A stretch of DNA of 64,000 bases from an uncultured Rickettsiales bacterium (GCA_903952265.1 CAJBEU010000002.1:269064-333063); one strand, 5' to 3'. Shown: positions 26,072 to 35,427, counted from the first letter of the stretch. Translations and numbers: made by a program. The notes: a model not told the origin generated them from the letters alone.

Positions 26072-26641
26072 ATGAGTAGCATTGAAATACTGTCAGAATC
26101 AACAGACAAGATACTGGCTGGTGCAAAAGACAAGATGGACAAGGCAGTTGCGATTCTCAACAAAGAGTTGCAAGGACTTAGAACAGACAGAACAACTCCT
26201 GGGTTCTTGGATCCAGTAGTTGTAGAAGCTAATGGCTCTAAGATGAAAATTGCACAAATTGCCAACGTTTCTTTAATTAAAACACAGACACTGAAAGTGC
26301 AACCTTGGGATGTAAAGCTCTTAAAGGCCATAGAAAAAGCCATTGTTTCAGCCAATTTGGGAGTAAATCCAGTAACAACAGACGGATCAATCACCATCTC
26401 TATGCCTCCCCTTAGCGAGGAGCGCCGCAATGAAATAATAAAGATTGCACACAAATATGGGGAAACTGCAAAAGTTGCGGTCAGAAACATAAGACGTGAT
26501 TGCATGGACAAGATAAAAGCATTCACAAGCAGCAAAGATGATGTGAAAAACTTAACTCAAAAGCTGCAAAAATTTACAGACGAATTTATTAGCTTAGTTG
26601 AATTGCAGGTTAATAAAAAAGAAAAAGAAGTGGCCGGATAA
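26072..26641 (+). CDS. frr: Ribosome recycling factor
   Basis: Splits post-termination ribosomes together with EF-G. 189 residues, standard size. Landmarks: LNKELQGLRTDRTTPGFLDPV near the start (core R-T-x-R), VQPWDVKLLKAIEKAI in the middle, PPLSEERRNEI and the basic VAVRNIRRDCMDKIK block. The first 15 residues are an extra leader relative to E. coli. A terminator hairpin follows at 26830. pyrH, tsf and rpsB, common neighbours, are not present. Confidence 0.96.
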   Translation: MSSIEILSESTDKILAGAKDKMDKAVAILNKELQGLRTDRTTPGFLDPVVVEANGSKMKIAQIANVSLIKTQTLKVQPWDVKLLKAIEKAIVSANLGVNPVTTDGSITISMPPLSEERRNEIIKIAHKYGETAKVAVRNIRRDCMDKIKAFTSSKDDVKNLTQKLQKFTDEFISLVELQVNKKEKEVAG

Positions 26642-26829
26642 TAATTTCATTCAAAACTATTATGAAAAGGATTAGAAAATAATGGTCTCTGGATTTTCGC
26701 TTGTGTATGATTTAACATGCACCCGATGCTGCGGTGCATTCTCTGCGCTCAAAATTTTATCCCACTTTTGCGCCCTAAAGAGCCTGTAAAAACTTCTAAG
26801 CCGGGCACTTATTCAAAATTCTTGATGTC

Positions 26830-26856
26830 AAAAATCAAGGTTTCGGCTTGATTTTT
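26830..26856 (+). terminator. Rho-independent terminator
   Basis: AAAAATCAAG (26830-26839) pairs perfectly with CTTGATTTTT (26847-26856) around the loop GTTTCGG. The 3' arm ends in a T-run. It lies in the 247 bases between frr and the symporter gene and would end the frr transcript; the A-rich 5' arm also allows action in the other direction. Confidence 0.7.
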
Positions 26857-26888
26857 CTAATCAAAAACCTCTAATTTATTTGCATTTT

Positions 26889-28112
26889 ATGACTCTGTGG
26901 CAAAAGGTTGCGATAGGACTTATTTTAGGTGTATTGCTGGGAATAGGGCTAGGGCAGCCCATTATTTCACAATCTTTCCCTCACGGAATAGATGTCGTTT
27001 CCCTAATAGGAGATATGTTCATGAGAAGCCTCAGAATGATGATGGGTCCTTTGATTTTTTGCACTATTGTAAAAGGAATCATTAGCTCTTCTTCTGCATC
27101 TTCCCTTGGAAGAATAAGTCTTAAAATAGTTTTAGCCTCAATAATCACCACGGCATTTGCTGTTACATTTGGCCTTGGTGTAGGATTTCTATTAAAACCC
27201 GGAGAAGGAGTAATTCCAGGAATTAGCAGTGAATCTATAAATCCTAAATCTGTAAGTTTTAGAAGCTTTGTTTTAAACATTGTTCCAGAGAATGTAATAG
27301 AAGCATTTAGCCAAGGAAATCTTCTACAAATAGTCTTTTTTTCTATCTTTACGGGAATAGTGATTAGTCAATTCAAAAACAGGTCTGATAATTTAGAAAA
27401 AGTTATCTCCTTCATGTCAAAAATGGTGGTTGAGATGATTACAATAATAGTAAAACTCTCCCCATACGGAGTATGCGCCCTTATAGCTTCTACAATTGCA
27501 AACCAAGGATACGAGATTCTCTCTAGCATGTTATATTTCATCGGAGCAATGATGGTTGCGATAACTTTGCAGTATGCTATCTATGGCCTTTTGATCATTC
27601 TTTTCTGCAAAAAGTCTCCGATTCCCTTTTATAGAAAAAGTCTTACTTATCAGCTTATGGCTTTTTCAAGTAGTAGTACAAAAGCATCGCTTCCCACCAC
27701 AATGAAGGTGTGTACAGATGAACTTGGCATATCAGAAGCAAACACTTCCTTTATGATTCCAATTTCCGCTGCAGTGAATATGAATGGCTCTGCAATAGGT
27801 CTTGGACTATCAACAATGTTTTTTGCTCAAATGTATTCAATCGCTCTGGGATGGCATGACTATTTAGCGATAATTGTTACTTCAACTATAGGAGCAATCG
27901 GAGGGGCTGGCGTTCCTGGAGCTTCAATTATCATGCTGCCGATCGTGCTACAATCTGCAGGAATTCCAGTTGAAAGTGTTGCCATTTTGGTAAGTATAGA
28001 CCGCATTTTAGATATGATGCGCACCACAATTAACGTCACAGGTGACGTTGCCATGACCATGATTGTCGACAATAGCGAAGGCACCTGGAACAAAGAAAAG
28101 TATTCTAGTTAA
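26889..28112 (+). CDS. Dicarboxylate/amino acid:cation symporter (DAACS family)
   Basis: Inner-membrane carrier of the GltP/DctA family, importing glutamate/aspartate or C4-dicarboxylates with H+ or Na+. 407 residues from the ATG at 26889; a TTG nine bases upstream is in frame. About eight hydrophobic helices. Family landmarks: the serine-rich FSSSSTKASLPTTMK hairpin, NMNGSAIGLGLS, GGAGVPGASIIMLP and DRILDMMRTTINVTGD, which carries the substrate-binding Asp/Arg-rich end. Specificity between glutamate and dicarboxylates cannot be decided. A decayed copy of its last 22 codons follows within 60 bases. Confidence 0.92.
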   Translation: MTLWQKVAIGLILGVLLGIGLGQPIISQSFPHGIDVVSLIGDMFMRSLRMMMGPLIFCTIVKGIISSSSASSLGRISLKIVLASIITTAFAVTFGLGVGFLLKPGEGVIPGISSESINPKSVSFRSFVLNIVPENVIEAFSQGNLLQIVFFSIFTGIVISQFKNRSDNLEKVISFMSKMVVEMITIIVKLSPYGVCALIASTIANQGYEILSSMLYFIGAMMVAITLQYAIYGLLIILFCKKSPIPFYRKSLTYQLMAFSSSSTKASLPTTMKVCTDELGISEANTSFMIPISAAVNMNGSAIGLGLSTMFFAQMYSIALGWHDYLAIIVTSTIGAIGGAGVPGASIIMLPIVLQSAGIPVESVAILVSIDRILDMMRTTINVTGDVAMTMIVDNSEGTWNKEKYSS

Positions 28113-28168
28113 AAATCATACTATACCTCTTGTTGCCCGAAATTTTTCTCAAAAGCTCCAGCATAATT

Positions 28169-28243
28169 AATTTAACAAGTGACACTGCTATGATAGTTGA
28201 CAATAACCAATGCACCCAAGATAAGGAGAAATATTTACGTTAA
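28169..28243 (+). pseudogene. Remnant of a second DAACS symporter C-terminus
   Basis: Translates to TSDTAMIVDNNQCTQDKEKY then a stop, against TGDVAMTMIVDNSEGTWNKEKY at the end of the intact symporter just upstream. Both DNA and protein match, with a small deletion. It is the tail of a former tandem duplicate, the rest of which is deleted. Its stop overlaps the 3' end of the deaminase-like pseudogene on the other strand. Confidence 0.7.
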
Positions 28244-28817
28244 ATCCCCTATTGTTTTCCAATCTTGCCAGTTTCGCCATCCAGCAGTCTGCATTTTCTG
28301 AGGTAATTTTTCGCATATATCCCTGCATGGTTCATTAACTCTCCCCTCTGCACCACCAATCAGATAATACACCTGAATATTGCTTCCCTTAGGCACGCTA
28401 CTATCTAAAAGCAATTTTTCCACTATACGAAATGCAAGTTGCTCTGCATGATCCAGTTTATCAGACTCCCCTGCTTTTATGCTTACACCCGGGCTATTTG
28501 CATTTGCTGTAAAAATAATTATGAGTTTAGGATGATTTTGGACTTGTGTACGTATGTAAGCCCAAACTTGTACACCTGCTTCATTTATATTTGTTTTTAG
28601 AAGCGCTATTCCATTTATCAGCTTTATTTCGTATAAGAAGAAAATTCTTCAAGTGAAATGTCTTAGAGTAAAAATTATTTGCCATTAAATATACCGTGTT
28701 AATATCCTCCGCGACTTTCATCGCACCAATATTTACTCTATTCCTGGACATAGACGAGCTTCCCTCATTATTTGAAGTAAAACTGTCCATTGTTTTAAAA
28801 TCTGGTGCCACGTTCAA
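28235..28817 (-). pseudogene. Frameshifted deaminase-fold gene (toxin/effector-like)
   Basis: Two overlapping reading phases join into one protein of about 190 residues: the N-terminal part from TTG 28817 or ATG 28790 (MDSFTSNNEGSSSMSRNR) down to about 28640, then another phase starting FFLYEIKLINGIALLK to the stop at 28235. The second part has the cytidine-deaminase superfamily zinc signature: HAEQLAF, then after a strand (IQVYYLIGGAEG) the PCRDIC motif. H-A-E and P-C-x-x-C are the metal and catalytic residues of that fold. Bacterial deaminases outside metabolism are often toxins or effectors, but target and activity here are unknown. The break lies in a TTTTCTTCTT stretch (minus strand). 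Confidence 0.65.
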
Positions 28818-29055
28818 TTATCTATTTTTTAGCATTTGCGGGCATAGGTTGTAAAGATGCACCCGGAATTGCAAAATGTTCTGAGGTTTTCTGAACTTGG
28901 AAGTACAAACAATAATTTATTTTCAGAAAAACATTGGGCCAAAATTAATCACACACTGGCAATTGAAGCAAAGCCAGCAAAATCTATGAGTCTTTTAAGT
29001 ATTTATTTTTGAAGTACAATTACGTTTCAGCGCTTGTTTTAACGGTACTTATGAT

Positions 29056-30456
29056 ATGAGTATAATCTCCCGAATTGCAGCTTTTGCTATACCTATTGCA
29101 GTATATTGCATAATTTTTTACGCGCTTCCATGTCCTAATTTGCCGATTAAATCTTGGCAATTGTTTGCAATTTTTAGTGCAACAATCACGGCTCTTATTA
29201 CCAAGCCCATACCAATTGGTTCGATAGCTTTGGTAATTCTAACAGTAGTAACTTCTGCCAAAATTATACCAATACAAGAATCTTTAAACGGTTTTGCCTC
29301 TCCCGTAATATGGTTGATATTAATTGTATGCTTTATTGCAAGAAGCATAATTAGGGTCGGATTAAGCAACCGAATCGCATACAGCTTTATGCGAGTATTT
29401 GGGAGAAGCAGGATAGGTCTTGGTTATTCAATAATTTTGACAGAAACTCTGATTTCTCCTTTCGTTTTGAGTCCCACTGCGAGAGCTGGAGGAATAATAA
29501 TTCCCGTGTACAACTCTATGGCAAAATTTGTGCCAAACGAAAAAGATTCCTTGCTTTTGAAAAACTTTCTAGCTCAAGTATACGTACAAGCAACCTGCAT
29601 AACTGGAGCCCTTTTTCTAACCGGTACCTCTGGTAACCCATTGATACATAAAATTGCTCTAGAACAAGGTATCTCTATCAGTTGGTTGTTTTGGAGTCTT
29701 GCGGCATCAGTACCAGCAATTGCTTCTTTAATGCTGTTACCTTATCTAGTTAAAAGATATTTTCCTGAAGAATTAACAGAGAAAATTGATTTTAAAAAAC
29801 TTGCCAAAGACAAACTTAAAGAACTTGGCCCGATTAAAAATAACGAATGGATAGTAATCTTTACATTAATCGGAATATTGGTGCTTTGGGTTATGGGTGC
29901 AAAATACGGAATTAGTCAAATAAGTGCTCCTTTAATGGGACTAAGCATTTTACTAGTAACTAAGATACTAAGTTTTGATGAAATTCTTGAAGAAAAAGAG
30001 GCCTGGAACATTTTTGTTTGGTTTTCCGTGATTGTGATGCTTTCTCAAAATTTGCAATCTTGTGGAGTAATTACTCATTTTAGTGAAATTCTTAAAGAAT
30101 TCATTCCTAACAAAAATTGGTACTCAGGGTTATTTTCAATAACATTAGTATATTTTTACAGTCACTATCTGTTTGCGGGAGCTTTATCGCACATAAGTAG
30201 CATGTACTCTATATTTCTTGCTCTTGCGCTAGGAGTTGGAGCCCCTCCGGTACTTTCGGCCCTTGTCCTTGCATTTTCCTCTAGCTTATTTATGGCGATA
30301 ACTCATTATTCGGGAGCATCCACTGCTTTAATATTTAGCAACAGTTCTATAGACATTTCCAAGTGGTGGAAAATAGGCTTTAACATTAGCGGAATTAATC
30401 TGGCTATTTGGAGTACGATAGGTGTTGCTTGGTGGAAATTTTTAGGATTATGGTAA
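29056..30456 (+). CDS. DASS-family anion:sodium/dicarboxylate transporter
   Basis: 466-residue inner-membrane protein with about 11-12 hydrophobic helices. It resembles the divalent anion:Na+ symporter (CitT/SLC13) family, which carries dicarboxylates, citrate or 2-oxoglutarate/malate. Visible landmarks: the first SPTARAGGIIIPV block and FLTGTSGNPL, and in the second half the late block ALVLAFSSSLFMAITHYSGASTALI (S-x-H-Y-x-x-G near the end). Plant and bacterial 2-oxoglutarate/malate translocators share this arrangement, and host dicarboxylate uptake would suit this cell. The 238 bases upstream show no gene. Confidence 0.88.
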   Translation: MSIISRIAAFAIPIAVYCIIFYALPCPNLPIKSWQLFAIFSATITALITKPIPIGSIALVILTVVTSAKIIPIQESLNGFASPVIWLILIVCFIARSIIRVGLSNRIAYSFMRVFGRSRIGLGYSIILTETLISPFVLSPTARAGGIIIPVYNSMAKFVPNEKDSLLLKNFLAQVYVQATCITGALFLTGTSGNPLIHKIALEQGISISWLFWSLAASVPAIASLMLLPYLVKRYFPEELTEKIDFKKLAKDKLKELGPIKNNEWIVIFTLIGILVLWVMGAKYGISQISAPLMGLSILLVTKILSFDEILEEKEAWNIFVWFSVIVMLSQNLQSCGVITHFSEILKEFIPNKNWYSGLFSITLVYFYSHYLFAGALSHISSMYSIFLALALGVGAPPVLSALVLAFSSSLFMAITHYSGASTALIFSNSSIDISKWWKIGFNISGINLAIWSTIGVAWWKFLGLW

Positions 30457-30503
30457 TCTAAAGGTAAATTGACTCGGGTTACTTTGTCCTGACGTAATGA
30501 AAA

Positions 30504-30579
30504 GTCGATATAGCTCAGCAGGTAGAGCAGTGCATTCGTAACGCACAGGTCGAGAGTTCGAATCTCTCTATCGGCACCA
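30504..30579 (+). tRNA. tRNA-Thr (anticodon CGT)
   Basis: Acceptor GTCGATA pairs with TATCGGC (one T-G). Anticodon loop TTCGTAA, anticodon CGT. The innermost anticodon-stem pair is A-C, a mismatch. T-arm GAGAGTTCGAATCTCTC is standard and CCA is encoded. Located 26 bases before thyX. Confidence 0.95.
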
Positions 30580-30605
30580 TTTTAAATCAAGTAATTAATA
30601 CCTAT

Positions 30606-31520
30606 ATGACGAAAGAAGGAACTCTGCCTAACGAAGGAGATTTAACAAAAAGAGCAGTGGCGCCAAAATTGGAGAAGATATTATACGATAAAATTCCTAT
30701 ATTAGATCATGGCTTCATAAGAGTGATTGATTATATGGGCAATGATAGTGCAGTGGTGCAAGCAGCAAGAGTTTCTTATGGGCACGGCACCAAACAGGTA
30801 AGTCAAGATAAAGGACTCATCAATTACCTCATGAAACATAGACACACAACTCCTTTTGAGATGTGTGAAATTAAATTACACGTAAAACTTCCAATTTTTG
30901 TTGCAAGGCAGTGGATACGTCATAGAACTGCTAGTGTAAACGAATACTCAGCAAGATATTCTATACTAGATAAAGAATTCTATTTGCCTGACCCAACACA
31001 CATTGCGGCTCAATCTAAAAATAATAAACAAGGAAGAGAGCAAAATTCTTTAACAACTCAAGAGATTCAAGAAATTCTTTACATACTGAAAAGAGACTCA
31101 GAGCAATGTTACGAAAATTATGAAAAATTACTTAACGTTGACCAAAATGGGCAGATTCTAGATGCAACAAAACAAGGAATAGCAAGAGAGCTTGCAAGAA
31201 TCAACCTTAATTTAAGCTATTACACTCAATGGTACTGGAAAATTGACTTGCATAACTTACTACACTTTGTCTCTTTGAGAGCAGATTCACACGCACAATA
31301 TGAAATTAGAGTATACGCAGAGGCTTTATTAGATATTATAAAACTTTGGGTTCCTTACGTTCATGAATCTTTTATAGAACACAGAATCAATTCAGCATCT
31401 TTGTCTGGATCCCAAATAAATGCTCTTAGAAAAATAACCGATTCCGCCAAATTATCTGAGCAAGAGACAGATTTAAGTTCCAGAGAATTAGAGGAATTAA
31501 AAAAGTTGTTTGAAAAATAA
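30606..31520 (+). CDS. thyX: Flavin-dependent thymidylate synthase ThyX
   Basis: Makes dTMP from dUMP using methylene-tetrahydrofolate and FAD. 304 residues, at the long end for the family. The ThyX signature RHRx7S is present as [11 protein letters not shown] near residues 105-115, preceded by [21 protein letters not shown] (core F-E-x-x-E/C). The late block [16 protein letters not shown] contains the catalytic Arg region. No ThyA is seen; tmk, at 9.7 kb, takes the product on. ThyX is usual in Rickettsiales. Confidence 0.96.
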   Translation: MTKEGTLPNEGDLTKRAVAPKLEKILYDKIPILDHGFIRVIDYMGNDSAVVQAARVSYGHGTKQVSQDKGLINYLMKHRHTTPFEMCEIKLHVKLPIFVARQWIRHRTASVNEYSARYSILDKEFYLPDPTHIAAQSKNNKQGREQNSLTTQEIQEILYILKRDSEQCYENYEKLLNVDQNGQILDATKQGIARELARINLNLSYYTQWYWKIDLHNLLHFVSLRADSHAQYEIRVYAEALLDIIKLWVPYVHESFIEHRINSASLSGSQINALRKITDSAKLSEQETDLSSRELEELKKLFEK

Positions 31521-31577
31521 CAGAAATAATTTTTTGTTAGTCAAATCAACTTAATTTACTTAGTGGATTTGCAATCA

Positions 31578-33416
31578 ATGGAAACTCCAATGGATGAATT
31601 TGGAAAAAAGCTCATCTCCGGCTTATTAAAAGATATTCCAGGGCTACCCGGAATTTACAAGATGATATCCAAAACTCAAGAAATTCTGTACATAGGAAAA
31701 GCAAAAAATCTACACAACAGAATCTCTCATTATTCAGGTGAAAATCTAGGCAGCATTAGGCTTGAATTAATGGTTTCTCAAATATGCAAAGTAGATTACA
31801 TAACTGTAGCATCAGAGGAAGAAGCCCTAATACTTGAAGCAAACCTCATAAGAGAATACAAGCCAAAATACAACATCTTGTTTAAAGACGATAAGTCTTT
31901 TCCTTACATCAAAATTGCTACTGATCATGATTTTCCTCAGCTTGCAAAGTACAGAGGCAAAAATCTTGCAAATCAAAAACTCTACGGACCTTTTTCAAGC
32001 ATATCTTACCTAAATTCGGTCTTTGCTACGTTACAGAAGATATTTCAACTTAGAAATTGCACAGATCGCTATTTTTCTTCAAGAAAAAGACCCTGCATTC
32101 AATATGAAATCAAAAGATGTAGCGCGCCCTGCATGAAGTATATCTCCAAGCAAGCGTATAATGACACAGTAAAACAAACACAGATGTTTCTTGAAGGGAA
32201 AACCTCTTTACTACAGAACACATTGTCACAAGAAATGCAAAAATGTAGCGATGATCTAGATTATGAAAGAGCTGCAATAATCAGAGACAGAATTCGAGCA
32301 ATTAATTCAATTCAGCAACAGTCCAATAGTACTTTTACAGCCGGAGATTCAGACATAATTGGCATGGCTATGCAAGAAAATTACTACTGCATAGTAGTTT
32401 TTAGTTACAGAGGAGGACAAAACTACGGCAGCAAAGTATATTTTCCATCTAATACGCAAGACAGCAACGAAGAAGAAGTGGTAGCAAACTTCATTTCTAC
32501 GTTTTATCAAAGTCGAATTCCACCAGCTAAAATTTTATTGCCAATTGCGATGCAATGCAGAGAAATTTTAGAAAAAGCTCTGATAAAAATGCATAAAGTA
32601 TCTTTTAAAATTATTTTTGACGAAAAAAATGAACTTTTACAAAATGCCAACTATAACGCTTTAGCATCTCTAAGAGGGAAAATTGATAAAGATATAAAAC
32701 ATAAAGATATTTTTGCAGAAATAGAGCTCTTATTTAAAACAGGAAAGGAAATAAAAAGAATAGAGGTATATGACAATAGTCACATATTTGGTCAACATGC
32801 CGTTGGAGCAATGGTTGCTGCAAATTCGGACGGAATAATCAAATCTGAATGTAGGGCATACGCACTAGAAGGATTAATTACAAAAATGCACGGGGGAGAT
32901 GATTATGAAATGTTAAGACAAGTCTTGACTAAACGCTTTTCCTCAAAAAACCTAATGCAAAAACCTGATCTAATAATAATTGACGGAGGTAAAGGTCATT
33001 TAAGTGTTGCAAAATCTATAATTAGCCAGCATTGCAAGAACTCCCTTGTAGTAGGTATGGCAAAAGGTCCTGATCGTAACGCAGGTAGAGAAACTTTTTT
33101 TATTGACGCAAAAGAGCAATTTTCTTTGCCACACAACAATAAGGTTATGCATTACCTCCAAAGATTAAGAGATGAAGTGCATAACCTTGCAATCACCACT
33201 TACAGGAAAAGACATCAAAAAGCAATGTACCAATCAACCTTAGATACAATTGATAGTATAGGAAAATCCAGAAGTCAGATGCTTTTAAATCATTTTGGAT
33301 CAATTGAAAATGCAAAAAAAGCGAGTCTTTCTGAAATATTAAGAGTGAAGGGAATAGGAAAGAAGACAGGTATGAAAATTCACGAAGCTCTACAAAACAC
33401 TACAGCCAAATCTTAG
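31578..33416 (+). CDS. uvrC: Excinuclease ABC subunit C
   Basis: Makes both incisions in nucleotide excision repair. 612 residues from the ATG at 31578; a GTG at 31563 and an ATG at 31590 are in frame. Domains in order: GIY-YIG nuclease (LPGIYKMIS...ILYIGKAKNL), a Cys-rich block with C-x-Q-Y-E-I-K-R-C-x-A-P-C, the UVR motif (DLDYERAAIIRDRI), the RNase H-like domain with IEVYDNSH and IIDGGKGHL, and tandem HhH motifs at the end (FGSIENAKKASLSEI, VKGIGKKTG). All look intact. Confidence 0.96.
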   Translation: METPMDEFGKKLISGLLKDIPGLPGIYKMISKTQEILYIGKAKNLHNRISHYSGENLGSIRLELMVSQICKVDYITVASEEEALILEANLIREYKPKYNILFKDDKSFPYIKIATDHDFPQLAKYRGKNLANQKLYGPFSSISYLNSVFATLQKIFQLRNCTDRYFSSRKRPCIQYEIKRCSAPCMKYISKQAYNDTVKQTQMFLEGKTSLLQNTLSQEMQKCSDDLDYERAAIIRDRIRAINSIQQQSNSTFTAGDSDIIGMAMQENYYCIVVFSYRGGQNYGSKVYFPSNTQDSNEEEVVANFISTFYQSRIPPAKILLPIAMQCREILEKALIKMHKVSFKIIFDEKNELLQNANYNALASLRGKIDKDIKHKDIFAEIELLFKTGKEIKRIEVYDNSHIFGQHAVGAMVAANSDGIIKSECRAYALEGLITKMHGGDDYEMLRQVLTKRFSSKNLMQKPDLIIIDGGKGHLSVAKSIISQHCKNSLVVGMAKGPDRNAGRETFFIDAKEQFSLPHNNKVMHYLQRLRDEVHNLAITTYRKRHQKAMYQSTLDTIDSIGKSRSQMLLNHFGSIENAKKASLSEILRVKGIGKKTGMKIHEALQNTTAKS

Positions 33417-33565
33417 CGCTCCTCTATATTTTTGATCCTGTGATAGAAAGAGCGCCATAGAGAATATTTGCCATTTTCAGCAAAATATCAAGAAACAATC
33501 TATAGTTTTCATACTCTAAGTATCAATATTTTTCAGTTAAGCAAAAATTTATAATCATCCATTTC

Positions 33566-33594
33566 TTGACTCATAAAATATGCCGGGATATCAT
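33566..33594 (+). promoter_or_regulatory. Promoter of the mraZ operon
   Basis: TTGACT (33566-33571) and TATCAT (33589-33594) are spaced by 17 bases, each one mismatch from the sigma-70 consensus. A start of transcription near 33600 would fall just before the three operator repeats and upstream of the GTG start of mraZ. Confidence 0.65.
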
Positions 33595-33605
33595 CCAAAC
33601 TGGAA

Positions 33606-33630
33606 TCCCATAGATTCCCACTCTCTCCCA
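33606..33630. promoter_or_regulatory. MraZ operator: three TGGGA repeats
   Basis: On the minus strand TGGGA occurs at 33606-33610, 33616-33620 and 33626-33630, each separated by exactly 5 bases, a 10-base period. MraZ is known to bind TGGGN direct repeats with about 5-base spacing in the leader of its own operon. Position just after the promoter implies autorepression of the dcw segment. Confidence 0.75.
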
Positions 33631-33654
33631 ACTGCTGTCAGATTTTTACAAGAA

Positions 33655-34116
33655 GTGAACTTTTTCCTCTCAAAATATTCAAATCCGATAGACAAAAAGG
33701 GCAGGGTATCAATACCTGTGAGTTATAGAAATATTCTTTCTGATCAGTCAGGTTTATCACACTTAGTAATTTCGCCTTCGATTAAAAGCCAATGTCTTGA
33801 AGCCTCGAGCATAAAAAGATTAGAAGCAATTCATCACATAATTCAAACTTTAGATCCATATTCTCTAGAGCGAGACGCTTTTGAAACTATACTGATGGGA
33901 GAGGCTATGCAGCTGTGCTGCGATAACGAAGGTCGTGTTGTAATACCAAAAAATTTTTTAGATCATGCCGCAATTGATTCTAATGTCATTTTTGTAGGCA
34001 AAGGAGACGTCTTTGAAATTTGGAACCCAGACAAATTCGATGATCATCTAGCAAAGGCTCTAAAAATTGCGAAAAACAATATCTCAATTTTAAAAAACCT
34101 TGTAGTAAGGATTTAA
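33655..34116 (+). CDS. mraZ: Transcriptional regulator MraZ
   Basis: AbrB-fold DNA-binding regulator of the division/cell-wall operon, with two SpoVT-AbrB repeats. I start it at GTG 33655, giving 153 residues and NFFLSKYSNPIDKKGRVSIP, which lines up with the usual start of MraZ (M-F-x-S-x-Y-x-N-x-x-D-x-K-G-R). An ATG at 33580 in the same frame would add 25 residues, but that stretch contains the -10 box and the MraZ operator, so it is most likely untranslated. The second repeat reads CDNEGRVVIPKNFLDHA. rsmH follows after 4 bases. Confidence 0.92.
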   Translation: MNFFLSKYSNPIDKKGRVSIPVSYRNILSDQSGLSHLVISPSIKSQCLEASSIKRLEAIHHIIQTLDPYSLERDAFETILMGEAMQLCCDNEGRVVIPKNFLDHAAIDSNVIFVGKGDVFEIWNPDKFDDHLAKALKIAKNNISILKNLVVRI

Positions 34117-34120
34117 AAAT

Positions 34121-35038
34121 ATGCACGTACCTGTTCTATTAGAGGAAATGCTTCAATATCTGCAACCTCAGGAAAATAAAATATACCTAGATTGTACATT
34201 TGGCAGTGGAGGATACAGCCGAGCAATATTGGAAAAAACGTCTTGCCTAGTAGTTGCAACTGATCAAGATCCCGATACTCTCGTTTATGCAGAAGAATTA
34301 AAAAAGTCTTATTCGAAAAGATTTAAATTTTACTCAAATAATTTTGCAGAGTTGAATAGGATTCCTATCACAAAAATCGACGGAGCAGTGTTTGACATAG
34401 GTACATCTGCTATGCAACTAGGCAATCCAGAGAGAGGCTTTTCTTTTCAGCAAAAGGGAATGCTAGACATGAGAATGAATCCAGAGGATTCCAGGCTCTT
34501 AACAGCAAAAAACTTAATCGATTCTCTAACTCAAGAGGATCTAGCTAACTTAATTTATCAGTACGGAGAAGAGCGCAATTCCAGAAAAATAGCAAAGGCT
34601 ATTTTTGACAAAAAGAAAGAAATAAACAACACATTTGATTTAGCTCAAACAATTCACGATGCTCTGGGAATACAAAGATACGGAAAAATAGACGCTGCAA
34701 CAAAAACTTTTCAAGCTCTAAGAATAGCGGTGAATAACGAGCTAGACAATTTTGCTATGGCATTAAAACAGGTAACAGAACTACTTAATCCTAATGGCAG
34801 AATAGTAGTAGTAACTTTTCATTCACTAGAAGATAAAATCGCAAAAGATTTTTTGAAGCAATTTTCAGCATCAAAGGTGTCAAAATCAAAATACGTTGGT
34901 CAGCAAAATCCAGATCATTCTGACAAAAAGGAGTTGTACAAAATTCTTACTAAAAAACCAATTGTTCCTAGCGAAAAAGAAATAAAGTTAAATGCAAGAG
35001 CAAGATCGGCAAAATTACGAGCAGCAATCAAGATCTAG
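34121..35038 (+). CDS. rsmH: 16S rRNA (cytosine1402-N4)-methyltransferase RsmH
   Basis: SAM-dependent methyltransferase that modifies C1402 in the 16S rRNA P-site (formerly MraW). 305 residues, normal. SAM motif DCTFGSGGYSRAIL near residues 23-36, then GAVFDIGTSAMQL and the RGFSFQ block; GRIVVVTFHSLEDKI and NARARSAKLRA at the C-terminus are diagnostic. The catalytic-side D-I-G-T-S has Thr where most have Val. Second gene of the mraZ operon. Confidence 0.97.
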   Translation: MHVPVLLEEMLQYLQPQENKIYLDCTFGSGGYSRAILEKTSCLVVATDQDPDTLVYAEELKKSYSKRFKFYSNNFAELNRIPITKIDGAVFDIGTSAMQLGNPERGFSFQQKGMLDMRMNPEDSRLLTAKNLIDSLTQEDLANLIYQYGEERNSRKIAKAIFDKKKEINNTFDLAQTIHDALGIQRYGKIDAATKTFQALRIAVNNELDNFAMALKQVTELLNPNGRIVVVTFHSLEDKIAKDFLKQFSASKVSKSKYVGQQNPDHSDKKELYKILTKKPIVPSEKEIKLNARARSAKLRAAIKI

Positions 35039-35047
35039 AAATTAAGT

Positions 35048-35425
35048 ATGATCAAGCGAAAATACACCATTGTAAGTACTTTATTAATGATACTTGCCAG
35101 CGGCTTTGTAATGTTGCTGGTAAAAAATAAAGTAAGAATTTTAGAAAGGCAATTTCTCGACTTAAAAACTGAGATGTCCCTGGAAAAAGAAAAAATTGCC
35201 CTTCTAAAAACTGAATTAACTTATTTAAGTAGACCAGATCGGATAAGAAGACTTGCTGAAAAACATCTAGACCTAGAGCCAGCTCGAATTAAACAGGTAA
35301 TTGTCCCTAATAACAAAAGTCATGAAAAGCAACATTTTGCAACTGTCCAGCTTAACAAATGGCGCTATAAATACTCTCCAAGCAGCTATGAAGTACGCCA
35401 GACAAAATTAGCCCAAAACAATTAA
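35048..35425 (+). CDS. ftsL: Cell division protein FtsL
   Basis: 125-residue bitopic membrane protein: short basic cytoplasmic tail, one helix at about residues 8-26 (VSTLLMILASGFVMLLV), then a leucine-heptad coiled coil (RILERQFLDLKTEMSLEKEKI) and the LSRPDRIRRLAEKHLDL block. FtsL joins FtsB and FtsQ and helps activate FtsWI. The assignment rests on this architecture and on the position between rsmH and ftsI. Confidence 0.88.
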   Translation: MIKRKYTIVSTLLMILASGFVMLLVKNKVRILERQFLDLKTEMSLEKEKIALLKTELTYLSRPDRIRRLAEKHLDLEPARIKQVIVPNNKSHEKQHFATVQLNKWRYKYSPSSYEVRQTKLAQNN

Positions 35426-35427
35426 AA

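Noticed and set aside
33580..33654. 25-residue N-terminal extension of MraZ from ATG 33580
   Set aside because: The segment contains the -10 box and operator repeats and has no counterpart in the family.
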